A stretch of 64,000 nucleotides of DNA, taken from positions 1 to 64,000 of the forward strand of contig CAVSAR010000005.1 of the NCBI GenBank assembly GCA_963726085.1. Reading direction: 5' to 3'. The stretch is from ZC4RG30 sp963726085. Lineage in GTDB: Bacteria; Pseudomonadota; Gammaproteobacteria; Steroidobacterales; Steroidobacteraceae. The notes under the pieces are model-generated. The model made no database searches and had not been told where the DNA came from. It was given only the letters and a program-made list of their open reading frames with translations. Shown piece by piece: positions 43,646 through 53,338 of this stretch. The translations under genes were made by a program, and so were the position numbers. Numbering within the stretch: the stretch's first letter is position 1; every line of letters begins with the position of its first letter.

Positions 43646-44112
43646 CAGCGCGCACGGGTCAATCTCGCCTTGTCCACTCGGACGATGAGGTCCTCAACGA
43701 TCTGGTTCTTCTTGAAGGGATTGAGGGAAAAGCTTCCGCGCAGCGGGGAAAACACCACCTCGGTCCCAAACCGGCAGGGCTTGACCAGTCGGAGGGTCAC
43801 CTGAGGGGGATTCATGTTTGTGGTGGCGCTGACGTTCATGATGTTGGAGAGATCAATGTTGTCTTCCTCGTTGCGGTTTCGGACGACAAGATACGTACCG
43901 CAGTCCTTCACTTCATCGACCAGGACCCAGATCATTTTCTTGAACAGGAGGTAGCCGAACACCGCCATCAGGCAGGGCACGAGAAGAAATACCCGAGATT
44001 GTTGTGGCGCCGCAGTGCTCCATCCAGTGATGAAGAATGTCGCGAGAGAGCCGTACCAGATTAGTGGAAAGGCATATTTGTAGACTCTCGTCATTCCACT
44101 GGAAATAATCAT
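43645..44112 (-). CDS. Two-helix membrane protein, function unknown
   Basis: A protein of about 155 residues starting MIISSGMTRVYKYAFPLIWY, with helices at about 15-32 and 40-60 followed by a beta-rich cytoplasmic part (VDEVKDCGTYLVVRNRNEED) that resembles the PH-like portion of small membrane proteins. It ends with LTRAR, and its stop codon overlaps the methyltransferase start. The start is chosen at 44112; earlier and later ATG codons are possible. Confidence 0.65.
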   Translation of the reverse strand: MIISSGMTRVYKYAFPLIWYGSLATFFITGWSTAAPQQSRVFLLVPCLMAVFGYLLFKKMIWVLVDEVKDCGTYLVVRNRNEEDNIDLSNIMNVSATTNMNPPQVTLRLVKPCRFGTEVVFSPLRGSFSLNPFKKNQIVEDLIVRVDKARLTRAR

Positions 44113-44225
44113 GACCCGTGTCCCCGTACGGCGGAAGGTCTCTGACCCATTAGCACGCACCCGCGACCAAGCGCTAATCCAGCCTGGACTACCGCCACAT
44201 ACTTGTGGATGCCACGGTCCGTCTG

Positions 44226-44690
44226 CTATTTGCTCGAAGCAAGGCCTTGGCTGACACGCTTGAAGAACTCATAGATCCCCGTCTCGCTCATGCGTCTGGC
44301 GTCCGCGAGTTCCCCAGCCGCGGTCGCATACAGGACCTTATTGTCCTCCGAGACCACAACAGCGGCTGGAATGCCTTTCTTGATTGGATTTCCGTAGGTC
44401 GCCACAAGGTCCAGGTTGCGGTCGAAGTTGCCAACGTCCACCTTGACCAGGGTGAATGACTTGGCAATCAGCGCTGCGCTTGGATCCTTGTGCAGGGCCT
44501 GGTCCAACACCCGGCAGTCCTCGCACCAGTTCGCTCCAAACACGATTAGTACCGGCACGTGCCTGGACGTCGCGGCACGCAGGGCGTGCTGGACGGCTGC
44601 CTTTGCGTCGGCGGACTCGTCGTAGGGAGGCGATGCCGCAAGAGCCGCGACGCTGAACGCAGCCAAAAGATAGAGGACGATCCTGCGCAT
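44226..44690 (-). CDS. Periplasmic thioredoxin-family protein
   Basis: A 154-residue protein with a signal peptide (MRRIVLYLLAAFSVAALAAS) and a thioredoxin fold. The active site is WCEDC (VLIVFGANWCEDCRVLDQAL) and the cis-proline region is GIPAAVVVSEDN. It probably reduces or forms disulphides in the periplasm, like DsbD-gamma or DUF255-type proteins. The gene is divergent from the membrane protein/XRE pair. Confidence 0.88.
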   Translation of the reverse strand: MRRIVLYLLAAFSVAALAASPPYDESADAKAAVQHALRAATSRHVPVLIVFGANWCEDCRVLDQALHKDPSAALIAKSFTLVKVDVGNFDRNLDLVATYGNPIKKGIPAAVVVSEDNKVLYATAAGELADARRMSETGIYEFFKRVSQGLASSK

Positions 44691-44844
44691 GCAAACTCCA
44701 ACAAATATCTAGCTGCCTAGTTATACGGTGTGATTGCGCAGCAACCAATGGCTGCTTTTACGTAAGGCCTCCCGAATGACTTTCCCCCGGCGGGGGTCGT
44801 CGCCAAACGACCGCAAGCCCGGGAGTGACCTGCCGTCCCCATTC

Positions 44845-44900
44845 GTTTGCAAACAATACTTGTCATTTACGACGAAGTATGACAAGCTTACTGTGCAGTA
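44845..44900. promoter_or_regulatory. Cluster of three palindromes in a divergent promoter region
   Basis: In a locally AT-rich stretch of the 345-bp gap between the thioredoxin gene and the membrane protein/XRE pair lie GTTTGCAAAC (44845-44854), CTTGTCAT/ATGACAAG with 12-base spacing (44859-44866, 44879-44886) and TACTG-TG-CAGTA (44889-44900). The XRE-type regulator downstream is the likely binder. No other feature is seen in this gap. Confidence 0.5.
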
Positions 44901-45035
44901 TGGGAAGTACACATTGCATAGGCGGTGACTTATCGTTCTGCCCCTGTCCAGCTGCGGACGCCTTGGTGAAATCGCAACCACGCGGTATTTGCCCTTAATT
45001 GCCGCTCGAGCTCCCTTTTGCAAAGGAAGACTCTC

Positions 45036-45566
45036 ATGACAAACAAATCTCTCGGAAAGATCGGCCGGGCCGCCCTGTGGGTCTCGCCAGTCGCCATCGC
45101 GCTCGCGGGTTTCGTCGCCGTGGCGCCGTGGTTGAATCGGCACAGTCCTGCGGCCGCCCAGGTACTGACCATAGCGTTCGGGATCTTCGTGTTGGGATAT
45201 GCCCTTTACTTGGGGAATAGGGCGACGCGGCGAATGGACGAGGTGCAAAGAGCCGCCACGGCGTTCGCCCACTCGAACGGCTGGGTGTGGGGAGGGTTTG
45301 CCACCCTATTGTTGCTAATGCTGCCGCCGGTCATGAACTGGCTGATCGACATGGTCAACGCGCTGGCAATGCCCCGCATGTCCGGGTCGCCGGGCGTCAC
45401 CAATCCCCACGTCGAGGCGACGGTGGCGTTTTTCAGTCGCCGCACCGCTATCACGATGGCGTTTATCTTTGGCGCCACCCTGGTCATGGTGATCCAGACC
45501 CTGGCTATCTTCGTCTTCTCCATTATCTGGCAGCGGCGCATGAGGGCAACGCCGGAACCGTCGTGA
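45036..45566 (+). CDS. Four-helix membrane protein paired with an XRE regulator
   Basis: A 176-residue membrane protein starting MTNKSLGKIGRAALWVSPVA, with helices at about 12-30, 35-60, 80-110 and 135-165. The ATG at 45036 follows AAAGGAAG. Its stop overlaps the start of the regulator gene (GTGA), so both are translated together. A small membrane protein encoded before a 65-residue HTH regulator of this type is a common arrangement in proteobacteria. The function is unknown. Confidence 0.75.
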   Translation: MTNKSLGKIGRAALWVSPVAIALAGFVAVAPWLNRHSPAAAQVLTIAFGIFVLGYALYLGNRATRRMDEVQRAATAFAHSNGWVWGGFATLLLLMLPPVMNWLIDMVNALAMPRMSGSPGVTNPHVEATVAFFSRRTAITMAFIFGATLVMVIQTLAIFVFSIIWQRRMRATPEPS

Positions 45567-45760
45567 AAAACCGCATTCGCGTGCTGCGTGCGGAGAAGGC
45601 CTGGAGCCAGGCAGAACTGGCGGAACGCGTGCGCGTCTCGCGCAACTCGATCAACGCTATCGAGAACGGCCGGTTCGATCCGTCGTTGCCACTCGCGTTT
45701 CGCATCGCCGATGCCTTCGACCTTAGCGTCGAGGAGGTGTTCGACAAGACGGATAGGTGA
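45563..45760 (+). CDS. Small XRE-family HTH regulator
   Basis: A 65-residue single-domain repressor-type protein (GTG start; KNRIRVLRAEKAWSQAELAE, then RVRVSRNSINAIENGRFDPS) with the lambda-repressor-like HTH and the tail ADAFDLSVEEVFDKTDR, typical of the YgzD-like subgroup. It overlaps the preceding membrane gene by four bases. Autoregulation through the palindromes at 44845-44900 is likely. Confidence 0.88.
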   Translation: MKNRIRVLRAEKAWSQAELAERVRVSRNSINAIENGRFDPSLPLAFRIADAFDLSVEEVFDKTDR

Positions 45761-45850
45761 AGCTGCGCCGAATGACGCCAGGCATTCGCCGCGCGGCATA
45801 TTTCGGAAGCACATCGGATGCCTAGCCAGACCGTAGATTGCAGGAGGTTG

Positions 45851-46318
45851 TCAGGACGCGCCGCGCTGCCCGCTCACCGCAGCGAGCAGCGCCAGGGCCA
45901 ACGCACTGACTCCAGCCACGGTGCGAACGATATGCCAGTGCCACCAGGTGTCCCGAAGTTGCATCCAGTCGGCGGGGCGAACTTCTGCGCTCCACGTCAT
46001 GATTACCGCGTTGATCGGCTGATTGCACAGGCGCGTGACCACGCCAGCCACTACCAGGCATAGAGCCGCCGCGACGAGCAGATACCGGCTACGCGTGTCG
46101 TTCGTGGTTAGCGCAGCCAGCACTGCGGTGGACAGAGTGCAGGCGAGGCCGAGGACCGGCAGTGATGTGTTGAGCGCGCGGATCGCGTTCTGCTGCATCT
46201 CAACGTATGCCGTTGCCGTGAGCGCAGACGGGTTATAGCCGAGCCATATACCGAACATCGCTCCCGCCAGCAGTGACGTGAGCAGGAGGCTGATGAACCG
46301 AATAGAGGTGACCAGCAT
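45851..46318 (-). CDS. DUF1772 (anthrone oxygenase-like) membrane protein
   Basis: A 155-residue protein with four membrane helices and the family signature NQPINAVIMTWSAEVRPADW followed by MQLRDTWWHWHIVRT near the third helix. The family takes its name from fungal anthrone oxygenases, but bacterial members are mostly untested. It stands alone. Confidence 0.85.
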   Translation of the reverse strand: MLVTSIRFISLLLTSLLAGAMFGIWLGYNPSALTATAYVEMQQNAIRALNTSLPVLGLACTLSTAVLAALTTNDTRSRYLLVAAALCLVVAGVVTRLCNQPINAVIMTWSAEVRPADWMQLRDTWWHWHIVRTVAGVSALALALLAAVSGQRGAS

Positions 46319-46716
46319 ACAACCCCCGTGTTGGTGCGAAAGAATCGTTGCGCCTGGCGCCTAAGTTCAGCGGCGGCAGGCCGACATTGTTATACGGCAT
46401 CCACAAGTTGCCCATTCTGGCCGCGTTTGGCCAGAATACGCCCGGCCAATCGTTTCAGTATCGCCAAAAGACCGCTCTGATCCTTGCCCGCAGCTGGATG
46501 CGGCCGTCACGCTGGAGTTCCTAAGATCGCGGCCGGACAACCACCTGGAAGCCACTTTGCGCGACAGGTAAGGCCAGCCCAGTATCCGCATCTATGACCA
46601 ATGGCGTTTGTGCTTCCGATGGACAGAAGCGGGATCGGAAGAGGTGGAGATCGTGGAGCCCAGCGGGCCTGGCGCGAGGGCACCTCGGGGCAGGTCCCGA
46701 GGATCCGCGCCTGACG
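46319..46716. other. Non-coding stretch, nothing recognised
   Basis: No gene, RNA or repeat that I can support is seen between the DUF1772 gene start and the end of the zinc-ribbon gene. Open frames here lack plausible starts and family-like sequence. Confidence 0.5.
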
Positions 46717-46932
46717 TCAGGTACGCCGCGGCCTGAACACCACCACATTGTCCGGTGGTTTGCCCACCACCCACAGGTACTGGATGTCCGCCCCGCGATG
46801 CCCGCAGGACGTGCAACGCAGCCGCGCCTGGCTTCTTGCCGGCACGCGCAGCGGATCAATCTGCACGCGACGACCACAATGCTTGCAGGTTACCTGGGCG
46901 ACTGTATTGCCACTTGTCGGACCGGGTGTCAT
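46717..46932 (-). CDS. Small zinc-ribbon protein
   Basis: A 71-residue protein starting MTPGPTSGNTVAQVTCKHCG with two CxxC pairs (CKHC and CTSC) about 26 residues apart, a rubredoxin-like zinc ribbon. The rest is basic (RVPARSQARLRC) with a C-terminal strand VGKPPDNVVVFRPRRT. It may bind nucleic acid. It is divergent from the DUF2007-like gene. Confidence 0.7.
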   Translation of the reverse strand: MTPGPTSGNTVAQVTCKHCGRRVQIDPLRVPARSQARLRCTSCGHRGADIQYLWVVGKPPDNVVVFRPRRT

Positions 46933-47076
46933 CCGCCAAAGCGTACCGAGCCGAGGGCGCATACAGTAAGTCGACCCTGCGACTACTGTATGAGATCCAA
47001 CCTCACGCCGGCGGGAGCGGACCCATGACCGGTTGATTTGCGCCGCAGTTTGTGTCATTTGGCTATCGTGGCACTG

Positions 47077-47295
47077 ATGTTCCTGACCATTCCCGCGTCA
47101 GACAGTGAACGGCTCGATACCGTTGCCTGGCTGGGGGCCCATGGCATCTCCTGTTATTTGCGATTGCGCGTGGCAGCCAACGATCCCGAGAACACGGGCA
47201 CCGGCGACTCGATAACCATTCTGGTTCCCGAGGAGCAGCTGCAGCAGGCCAAGCAGGTCCTGGCCGCGATGCCGGTGAACGACGAATCGTCATAG
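47077..47295 (+). CDS. DUF2007-like small signal-type protein
   Basis: A 72-residue protein (ERLDTVAWLGAHGISCYLRL, then DSITILVPEEQLQQAKQVLA) that fits the alpha/beta plait of DUF2007-type proteins, where a helix, strand and 'V-x-E-x-x-x-A-x-x-x-L' end are typical. The ATG at 47077 is preferred; a TTG at 47038 would add a hydrophobic leader. Confidence in the family is moderate. Confidence 0.6.
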   Translation: MFLTIPASDSERLDTVAWLGAHGISCYLRLRVAANDPENTGTGDSITILVPEEQLQQAKQVLAAMPVNDESS

Positions 47296-47304
47296 CAAGA
47301 TCTG

Positions 47305-48760
47305 CTATCCGGGTGGGAGCACCCGTACTTCAAAGCGCCGATCGTGGCGCCCGCCAGCCTGCTGCCGCACCTTGATCATCCTGGCCTTGGGTTCCCAGTC
47401 CAGTGGAGTCGGTCCCACCGGGTGCATGGACCACTCGGGATGTTCCTTCATGAATGCCGGCACATCTGCCGCCGCAATCCCCTGCAGGCGGATCTGGTAG
47501 GCAAGGACCACAGCGCGTTGTAACGCCGCGACATCGTAAGACCTCAGCGGATAGTCGCACAAAGGTTGGCCATGCCAGGCTCACAAGCTTCTTGCCCGCG
47601 AGATTGCGTATTACTCCCGGGAAAGTTTCGGCCGACGGACGCTGTCCTGCGACTGTGCAACGGCCTGCTTGCGCTGCTGCAACGTAGCGGCGTCTCCGTC
47701 CGACAGTCCAAAGTCGCCTGCGTGATTGCAGCCAGCGCATTGAGGGTCGCAGTGGGTAGGTAGAAGCAGCCGAGCGGACAGTGCGTACCAGAGCGGAGCG
47801 CAACGTCGAGTCATCCACCGATGCCAGCAGGTACTGCGCGGAATGGTCCGTGGACCGCACTCCCAGACGACGCAATCGATACTCTGTCGCAAACACCTTG
47901 CCGATCTTCCATTGTTCCTCTGGCATGGGAGCAATCCAGGGCCCCATCGATTGCGATACGACTTGCATCGACACCGTCGGATCGGCCATCGCATCGGCCA
48001 GCAGCAACAAGTCGGCGTGAATATTGGCGACGGTTATCATCTTCGAGATCAAGGTTCCGTCGCCCAGCAGCACCCGCTGCCACATAGATAAATCCGCGGA
48101 CAGCGAGCGCAGCGCCAGCCCTTGCTCGTCGAGGCTGCCCTTGCGGATGCGCTGGGCCAGACTAGCCAGGTAAAGCGACCGCAGCGAAGGGGGCACCGGG
48201 TGACGCCACACGCGAACATCAGGGGGTAGCGTTTCAAAGTAGCCGGCGGCGTTGTGTAGTGCTTCATAACGCTGCAGCAATTCCCGATGTCGAGTGGATA
48301 TTTCCGTGACATGGGCATCCTCTACCCGCGCTTGGTCCCACACCGAACCATGGACCACCGGCCAGGGTCCAATGTCCGGAGTGATGGACATGCGTTGTGC
48401 CTTGGGGGTGTCTCCGATCTCAGGAGAGATGAGTGCCCCAGGCGCGGCCGCGGCTAGGGCGCGCTGCAATGCCAGAATGTTCCTCTGGCCTTGCTCGAAT
48501 ACGGATTGCCCTGGTGGCGCATCCAATCCGGCAATCATGACGTAGAGGTTCTGCGCATCTGGCACCGTATTGACGGGCGCCTCCAACATGGCCTGGGCTT
48601 GTGGCGTCGGGGAGTCATCAACCGCATTGACGGCAAGACAACCAATGACTACGACCAACAACACGCCCAGCGGCCAGCGCGCTATCCGCCAAAACCAGCT
48701 CAGTGCGCCTCTGTGTCTATAAGGCACGCGGTGGTCTGTTTGAGTGACGGCTTCTGGCAT
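47305..48760 (-). pseudogene. Hypothetical membrane-anchored protein, frameshifted near its C-terminus
   Basis: From 48760 the frame reads a cytoplasmic end, one membrane helix (WPLGVLLVVVIGCLAVNAVD) and a long helical domain (LYVMIAGLDAPPGQSVFEQG, SLYLASLAQRIRKGSLDEQG, LLLADAMADPTVSMQVVSQS) to about position 47780. After that the sense sequence jumps frames and ends with YPLRSYDVAALQRAVVLAYQ and HPVGPTPLDWEPKA to the stop at 47305. At least two shifts are needed. The family is uncharacterised. It is divergent from virB1. Confidence 0.6.
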
Positions 48761-48948
48761 GAGACCCAGCCTTTTTTGCAACGCAACAGGACCCTACCGC
48801 TGGACGCGCCGTATTTCCACTTCGCCCGTACAGATTTGCCTCAGGCGTGCCATTTCTACACAAACACGTCAGATTCTCGGCTGTCACATCCGAAGCATCT
48901 GCCCAACACTTTCCCACGCCGCAGACGCGGTCGGACAGGGAAGGGCAC

Positions 48949-49443
48949 ATGGCTATCACGCTCGCCACACTCATCGCTACCTGCGCGCCGCTGGTACACC
49001 CGACGACGCTCAACGCACTGATCCGCGTCGAGTCCGCCGGCAACCCCTACGCGGTCAGCATCAACCGGCCAGAGGGCCTGGCCGCCAGCGGCATCCAGCC
49101 GCCCACCTTCAGGCAACCACGCTCGGCCACCGAAGCACTGCGCCTGGCCCGAATACTGCACGCGCAGGGCTTTTCCACCAGCATCGGCCTGGCGCAGATC
49201 AACTCCGAGCACCTGCCACGCTTCGGCTTGCAGCTGGCGGACCTGCTCGACCCTTGCGCCAACCTGAAGCTGGCCGAGCAACTGCTGCTGGAGTGTGCCG
49301 CTGCAGGCGCCGGAGCCGCTGGCCTGGACGCAATCCTGTCGTGCTTTAACAGCGGCGATCCCGTCACCGGCATCCGCAACGGCTACGCCTCGCGGATCCG
49401 TACCGCTGCCCTTGCCAACTTAAACCCGAGGAGTTCCCGATGA
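48949..49443 (+). CDS. virB1: VirB1-type lytic transglycosylase
   Basis: A 164-residue lysozyme-like enzyme that opens peptidoglycan for the secretion channel. The catalytic glutamate is in LNALIRVESAGNPYAVSINR, and the sugar-binding signature is SIGLAQINSEHLPRFGL, with a C-terminal LSCFNSGDPVTGIRNGYASR motif. No clear signal peptide is seen. The ATG at 48949 follows GGGAAGGG. It is the first gene of the virB operon; its stop overlaps the virB2 start by four bases. Confidence 0.9.
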   Translation: MAITLATLIATCAPLVHPTTLNALIRVESAGNPYAVSINRPEGLAASGIQPPTFRQPRSATEALRLARILHAQGFSTSIGLAQINSEHLPRFGLQLADLLDPCANLKLAEQLLLECAAAGAGAAGLDAILSCFNSGDPVTGIRNGYASRIRTAALANLNPRSSR

Positions 49444-49766
49444 ACTGCGCCATGCTGCGAAGTGCGTCCCATCGAGCGCACCACCGTCCCAACTCTCACC
49501 AGCCACTGTGGTTCATGTTCCTGTACGCGGCCCCGGCGCTGTCCTTTGCCCAGGCCTCCCCCTTTGAGACCGGTGCCACGGCGCTACAGAACAACCTGTT
49601 CACCATCATGACCCCCATTGCCATCATCCTGGTGATCGCGCTGGGCATTGCCGCCATGGTCAATCGCATCTCCTGGGCCTGGGCCGTGGCCGCCATCGCC
49701 GGCATCGCCATGACTTTTGGCGCGCCGCAGATCGTCACCTGGATTCGTGGGTCGTTCGGTGTCTGA
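49440..49766 (+). CDS. virB2: VirB2 pilin
   Basis: A 108-residue prepilin with a long basic leader and signal helix (LWFMFLYAAPALSFAQASPF) and a mature part with two hydrophobic helices (LFTIMTPIAIILVIALGIAA and AWAVAAIAGIAMTFGAPQIV), the usual VirB2/TrbC layout. It forms the T-pilus or channel lining. It is followed by virB3 after 7 bases. Confidence 0.88.
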   Translation: MNCAMLRSASHRAHHRPNSHQPLWFMFLYAAPALSFAQASPFETGATALQNNLFTIMTPIAIILVIALGIAAMVNRISWAWAVAAIAGIAMTFGAPQIVTWIRGSFGV

Positions 49767-49773
49767 GGCGGCC

Positions 49774-50124
49774 ATGAGCCTGGTGCGCGAGCCACTGTTC
49801 GTTGGCGCCACCCGGCCACCGATGCGCTTTGGCGTGACCTACGCCGCGCTGCTGGTAAACCTCATCGCCACCATGGAGCTGTTCCTGCTGAGCAAGAACC
49901 TGCTGGTCCTGGGCATCGCGCTGCCCATCCACGGCCTGGCCGCGTTGCTGTGCGCGCGGGATCCGCGGATCTTTGACCTGCTGCTGCTGTGGATGCGCAC
50001 CCACGCCATCGCGCTGGTCACCACCTATTCACATTTTCGCGCCGCGGCGTACGGCCCACTTCCCCTCGCCAACCCCCGTGCCACCGGGCCACGCCGCGGC
50101 GCCCCTCACCTGGTCATCGGATAA
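49774..50124 (+). CDS. virB3: VirB3 inner-membrane protein
   Basis: A 116-residue protein with the VirB3 start (LVREPLFVGATRPPMRFGVT), one or two membrane helices and the C-terminal LCARDPRIFDLLLLWMRTH. It works with VirB4. The last 30 residues are proline-rich. The ATG at 49774 fits the family; virB4 starts 3 bases after the stop. Confidence 0.9.
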   Translation: MSLVREPLFVGATRPPMRFGVTYAALLVNLIATMELFLLSKNLLVLGIALPIHGLAALLCARDPRIFDLLLLWMRTHAIALVTTYSHFRAAAYGPLPLANPRATGPRRGAPHLVIG

Positions 50125-50127
50125 CCC

Positions 50128-52582
50128 ATGAAGGCAACTGCACTGGACCGGATGCGCCGCGACATTGCCGCAGCCACCCATATTCCCTATACGTCGCACG
50201 TGTCCCCGCACGTCATTGCCACGCGCTTCGGCCACTACGTCCAGACCTTCAGGATGGTCGGGGCGAGTTTCGATGCGGCCGACCCCGGGACACTCAACAA
50301 CTGGCACGAACGGCTCAACATCCTGTGGCGCAACCTGGCCTCGCCCGCAGGTGGCGCTATGGGTGCACCTGGTGCGTGACCGAGACCACCGTTACCCCAG
50401 CGGCACCCTGGCGCCGGGATTTGCGGGCGACCTCAATGCCCGCTACCGGGAGCGCATCGCCGGCCAGACGCTGATGGTCAACGAGCTGTACCTGACGCTG
50501 GTGTACAAGCCCGACGCGGATGGCGCCCAGGCACTGACCGCCAAGCTGCTGCGCACCACGCACCGATCGCACACCGCCAGCGCCACGGCCGACGCGCTGG
50601 ACGCCTGCGCCAAGCTGCGCCAGCTGCTGGTCAGCTCGCTGGCCCGCTATGACGCCGAGGTGCTGGGCCTATCCGTCGACACAGGCCGCGCGCGATCCCA
50701 CCTGCTGGATTTCTACGGCCGGCTGATCAACGGTGAGTCGCAGCGCTTCGAACTGCCGCGTGCGCCCCTGCATGAGGTCATGGCCACCTCGCGGCTGCTG
50801 TTCGGCCGCGAGGCCATCGAATACCGTACGCCGACGGCCACCCGGTTTGGCGCCATGCTGGGCATCAAGGAATACCCCACGCCCACCGCACCGGGCATGC
50901 TCAACGCGCTGCTGGCCGCGCCTTATCCGTTGATCCTGACCCAGTCCTTTGCGTTCCTGACGCGCGCGGCGGGGCAGGGACTGCTGCAGCGCCAGTACCA
51001 CCGCATGTCCAATGCCGGGGACTTTGCCGTCAGCCAGGCCGAGGAACTCAAGGGTGCGCTGGACCAGCTGGCCAGCAACCAGTTTGCGTTCGGGGAACAT
51101 CATTTCTCCCTGCAGGTGCTGTCCGACCGCGTCGCCGGCCTTGATCGCGCTGCCACGCATCGCCAGCTGGGACAGCTCAACGAACGCCTGGCACACGCGC
51201 GCAGCCTGCTGGCCGACACCGGCATGGTCATCGCGAGGGAGGACCTGGGGCTGGAAGCAGCGTTCTGGTCGCAGCTGCCAGGAAACTTTGCGCTGCGTCC
51301 GCGTCGGGCGCCGATCACCACCCGCAACTTCAGCGCCCTGGCGCCCTTGCACAACTACCCCACGGGCCGTGTCACAGGCAATCACTGGGGCGAGGCACTG
51401 ACGCTGCTCAAGACGGCCGCAGGCTCCCCGTATTTTTTCTCGCTGCACGCCTCGGATCCCACCGAGCCGGACGGTGGCAGTCGCCGCGATATCGGCCACA
51501 CCTTCCTGTGCGGCCCTACGGGCAGTGGCAAGACGGTACTGATCGGATTTCTGGTGGCCCAGCTGACCAAGTTCGGCGCCACGCAGGTCCTGTTCGACAA
51601 GGATCGGGGCCTTGAGATCCTGGTGCGCGCGCTGGGCGGGCAGTACCAGCCGCTGCGCAATGGCCAGGCCAGCGGGTTCAATCCACTGCAGCTGCCGGCC
51701 ACGCCCACCAACCGGGAGTTCCTCAGGTCCTGGCTGCTGTCATTGCTGGGACCCAGGCCCCTGAGCACGCGCGAGCACGCTGACCTGGAACAGGCGTTGG
51801 CCGGCACGCTGGCATTGACGCCGGACAGTCGGCGCCTGTCGCGCCTGATCGAGTTCCTGGATCCCACCGACGCCGAAGGGCTGTGCGCACGGTTGTCCCC
51901 GTGGTGCGAGGCCACCGGCGGCGATAGGCACTGGGCGTTCGACAATGCAACCGATCAGGTCGCCGCGCGGTTCGATGATTGCGCGCTGCTGGGATTTGAC
52001 GTCACGGAGTTCCTGGACAACGCCACGCTGCGCACGCCGGTCACGCTGTACCTGTTTCACCTGGTGCGCCAGTTGCTGGATGGCAGGCGCCTGGTGTGCT
52101 GGCTGGATGAGTTCTGGCGCCTGATCGACGATCCGGCATTCACGCGCTTTGCCAAGGACGGACCCAAGACCTGGCGCAAGCTCAATGCCGTGATGTGCCT
52201 GTCGACCCAGAGTCCCAGCGACGTGCTGGCCAGTCCCATCAGCCGCACCATCATTGAGCAGACACCCACCAAGATCTTCTTCCCCAATCCCGACGCAACG
52301 CCGTCCGACTACCGCGAGGGCCTCAACCTGAGCCAGCGCGAAGCGCAGCTGATCCGCGAGGGCATCGAACCTGGCTCGCGCCGGTTCCTGGTCAAGCAGG
52401 CCCGGCAAAGCGTGGTGTGCGAGCTGGACCTCAAGGGGTTTGACGCCGAGCTGGCAGTCATCTCCGGTCGTGCCGACACCGTGACGCTGGTCAATCGCCT
52501 GATCGCCGAGTGCGGCAGCGACCCTGCCCACTGGTTGCCCGCGTTCCACGACGCCCTGGGTGCGCACCCGGCGCACGCCTGA
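50128..52582 (+). CDS. virB4: VirB4 ATPase (one-base frameshift near the N-terminus)
   Basis: The largest channel ATPase, about 815 residues. The N-terminus (MKATALDRMRRDIAAATHIP, then YTSHVSPHVIATRFGHYVQT) is in the frame from 50128; after LASP near 50343-50346 the sequence continues as QVALWVHLVRDRDHRYP in the next frame. Removing one C from a CCC run joins them. Walker A FLCGPTGSGKTVLIG lies at about 51507-51550 and Walker B LVCWLDEFWRLIDD near 52090-52130. The gene would be dead if the shift is real, yet all its neighbours are intact, so a base error is likely. Confidence 0.92.
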
Positions 52583-52618
52583 CATTGACCTCAGCCCATA
52601 TCCACAAGGAACCGCCCC

Positions 52619-53335
52619 ATGAACCTCCCCAATGTCAGAACCACCAGCGCACTGATCTGCGTGATTGCCCTGGCCGCCGCCCCGCAAGCCCAGGCGGTGT
52701 GGCCAGTGGTGGACGTTCGCGCCATCACCCAGATGGCCTCGCAGCTGCGCACGTTGCAGAGCCAGCTGTCCACCGCCCGCGACCAGCTGACCCAGGCGCG
52801 CGATACCTATGGCTCGCTGACCGGCACCCGCGGCATGCAGCTGCTGCTGCCCGATGTCAGCCACAACGCACTGCCCATTGATTACCAGCAGCTGACTGAT
52901 GTGTTCAACAACGCCAGCGCGACCTACGGCGCGCTGGGTACACGCGTGCAGGAACTGATCGGCCAGAACACCAACCTGACGGACGCGCAGATTGCCCAGC
53001 TGACGCCGGCGCAGCGCGACCTGGTGCAGGAGGGCAGGCGCAACGCGGCCGGCCTGGCCGCGGTCACCGAACAGGTGCTGGCGGACTCCAGCGCCCGGTT
53101 CTCGCAGCTGCAGCAACTGATCACGGCCATCGGCTCGGCCACGGACCCCAAGGCAATTCTGGACCTGCAGGCACGCGTGCAAGCCGAGTCGACCATGCTG
53201 CAGAACGAGTCCACCCAGCTCACCGCGATCTACCAACGCCAGAGTGCGGCGGCGGACCTGCGGCACCTTAAAATGCGCGAACAGGGAATCCAGGACATCG
53301 GCTCGCTGCGCGACCTGCCCGGCCTGGGCCTGTAG
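52619..53335 (+). CDS. virB5: VirB5 minor pilus protein
   Basis: A 238-residue secreted protein with a signal peptide (LICVIALAAAPQAQA) and long coiled-coil-prone helices (MASQLRTLQSQLSTARDQLT, then QAQAESTMLQNESTQLTAIY-type segments), the pattern of VirB5/TraC. It localises at the pilus tip and helps contact recipients. It is placed between virB4 and virB6 as expected. Confidence 0.88.
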   Translation: MNLPNVRTTSALICVIALAAAPQAQAVWPVVDVRAITQMASQLRTLQSQLSTARDQLTQARDTYGSLTGTRGMQLLLPDVSHNALPIDYQQLTDVFNNASATYGALGTRVQELIGQNTNLTDAQIAQLTPAQRDLVQEGRRNAAGLAAVTEQVLADSSARFSQLQQLITAIGSATDPKAILDLQARVQAESTMLQNESTQLTAIYQRQSAAADLRHLKMREQGIQDIGSLRDLPGLGL

Positions 53336-53338
53336 CCG

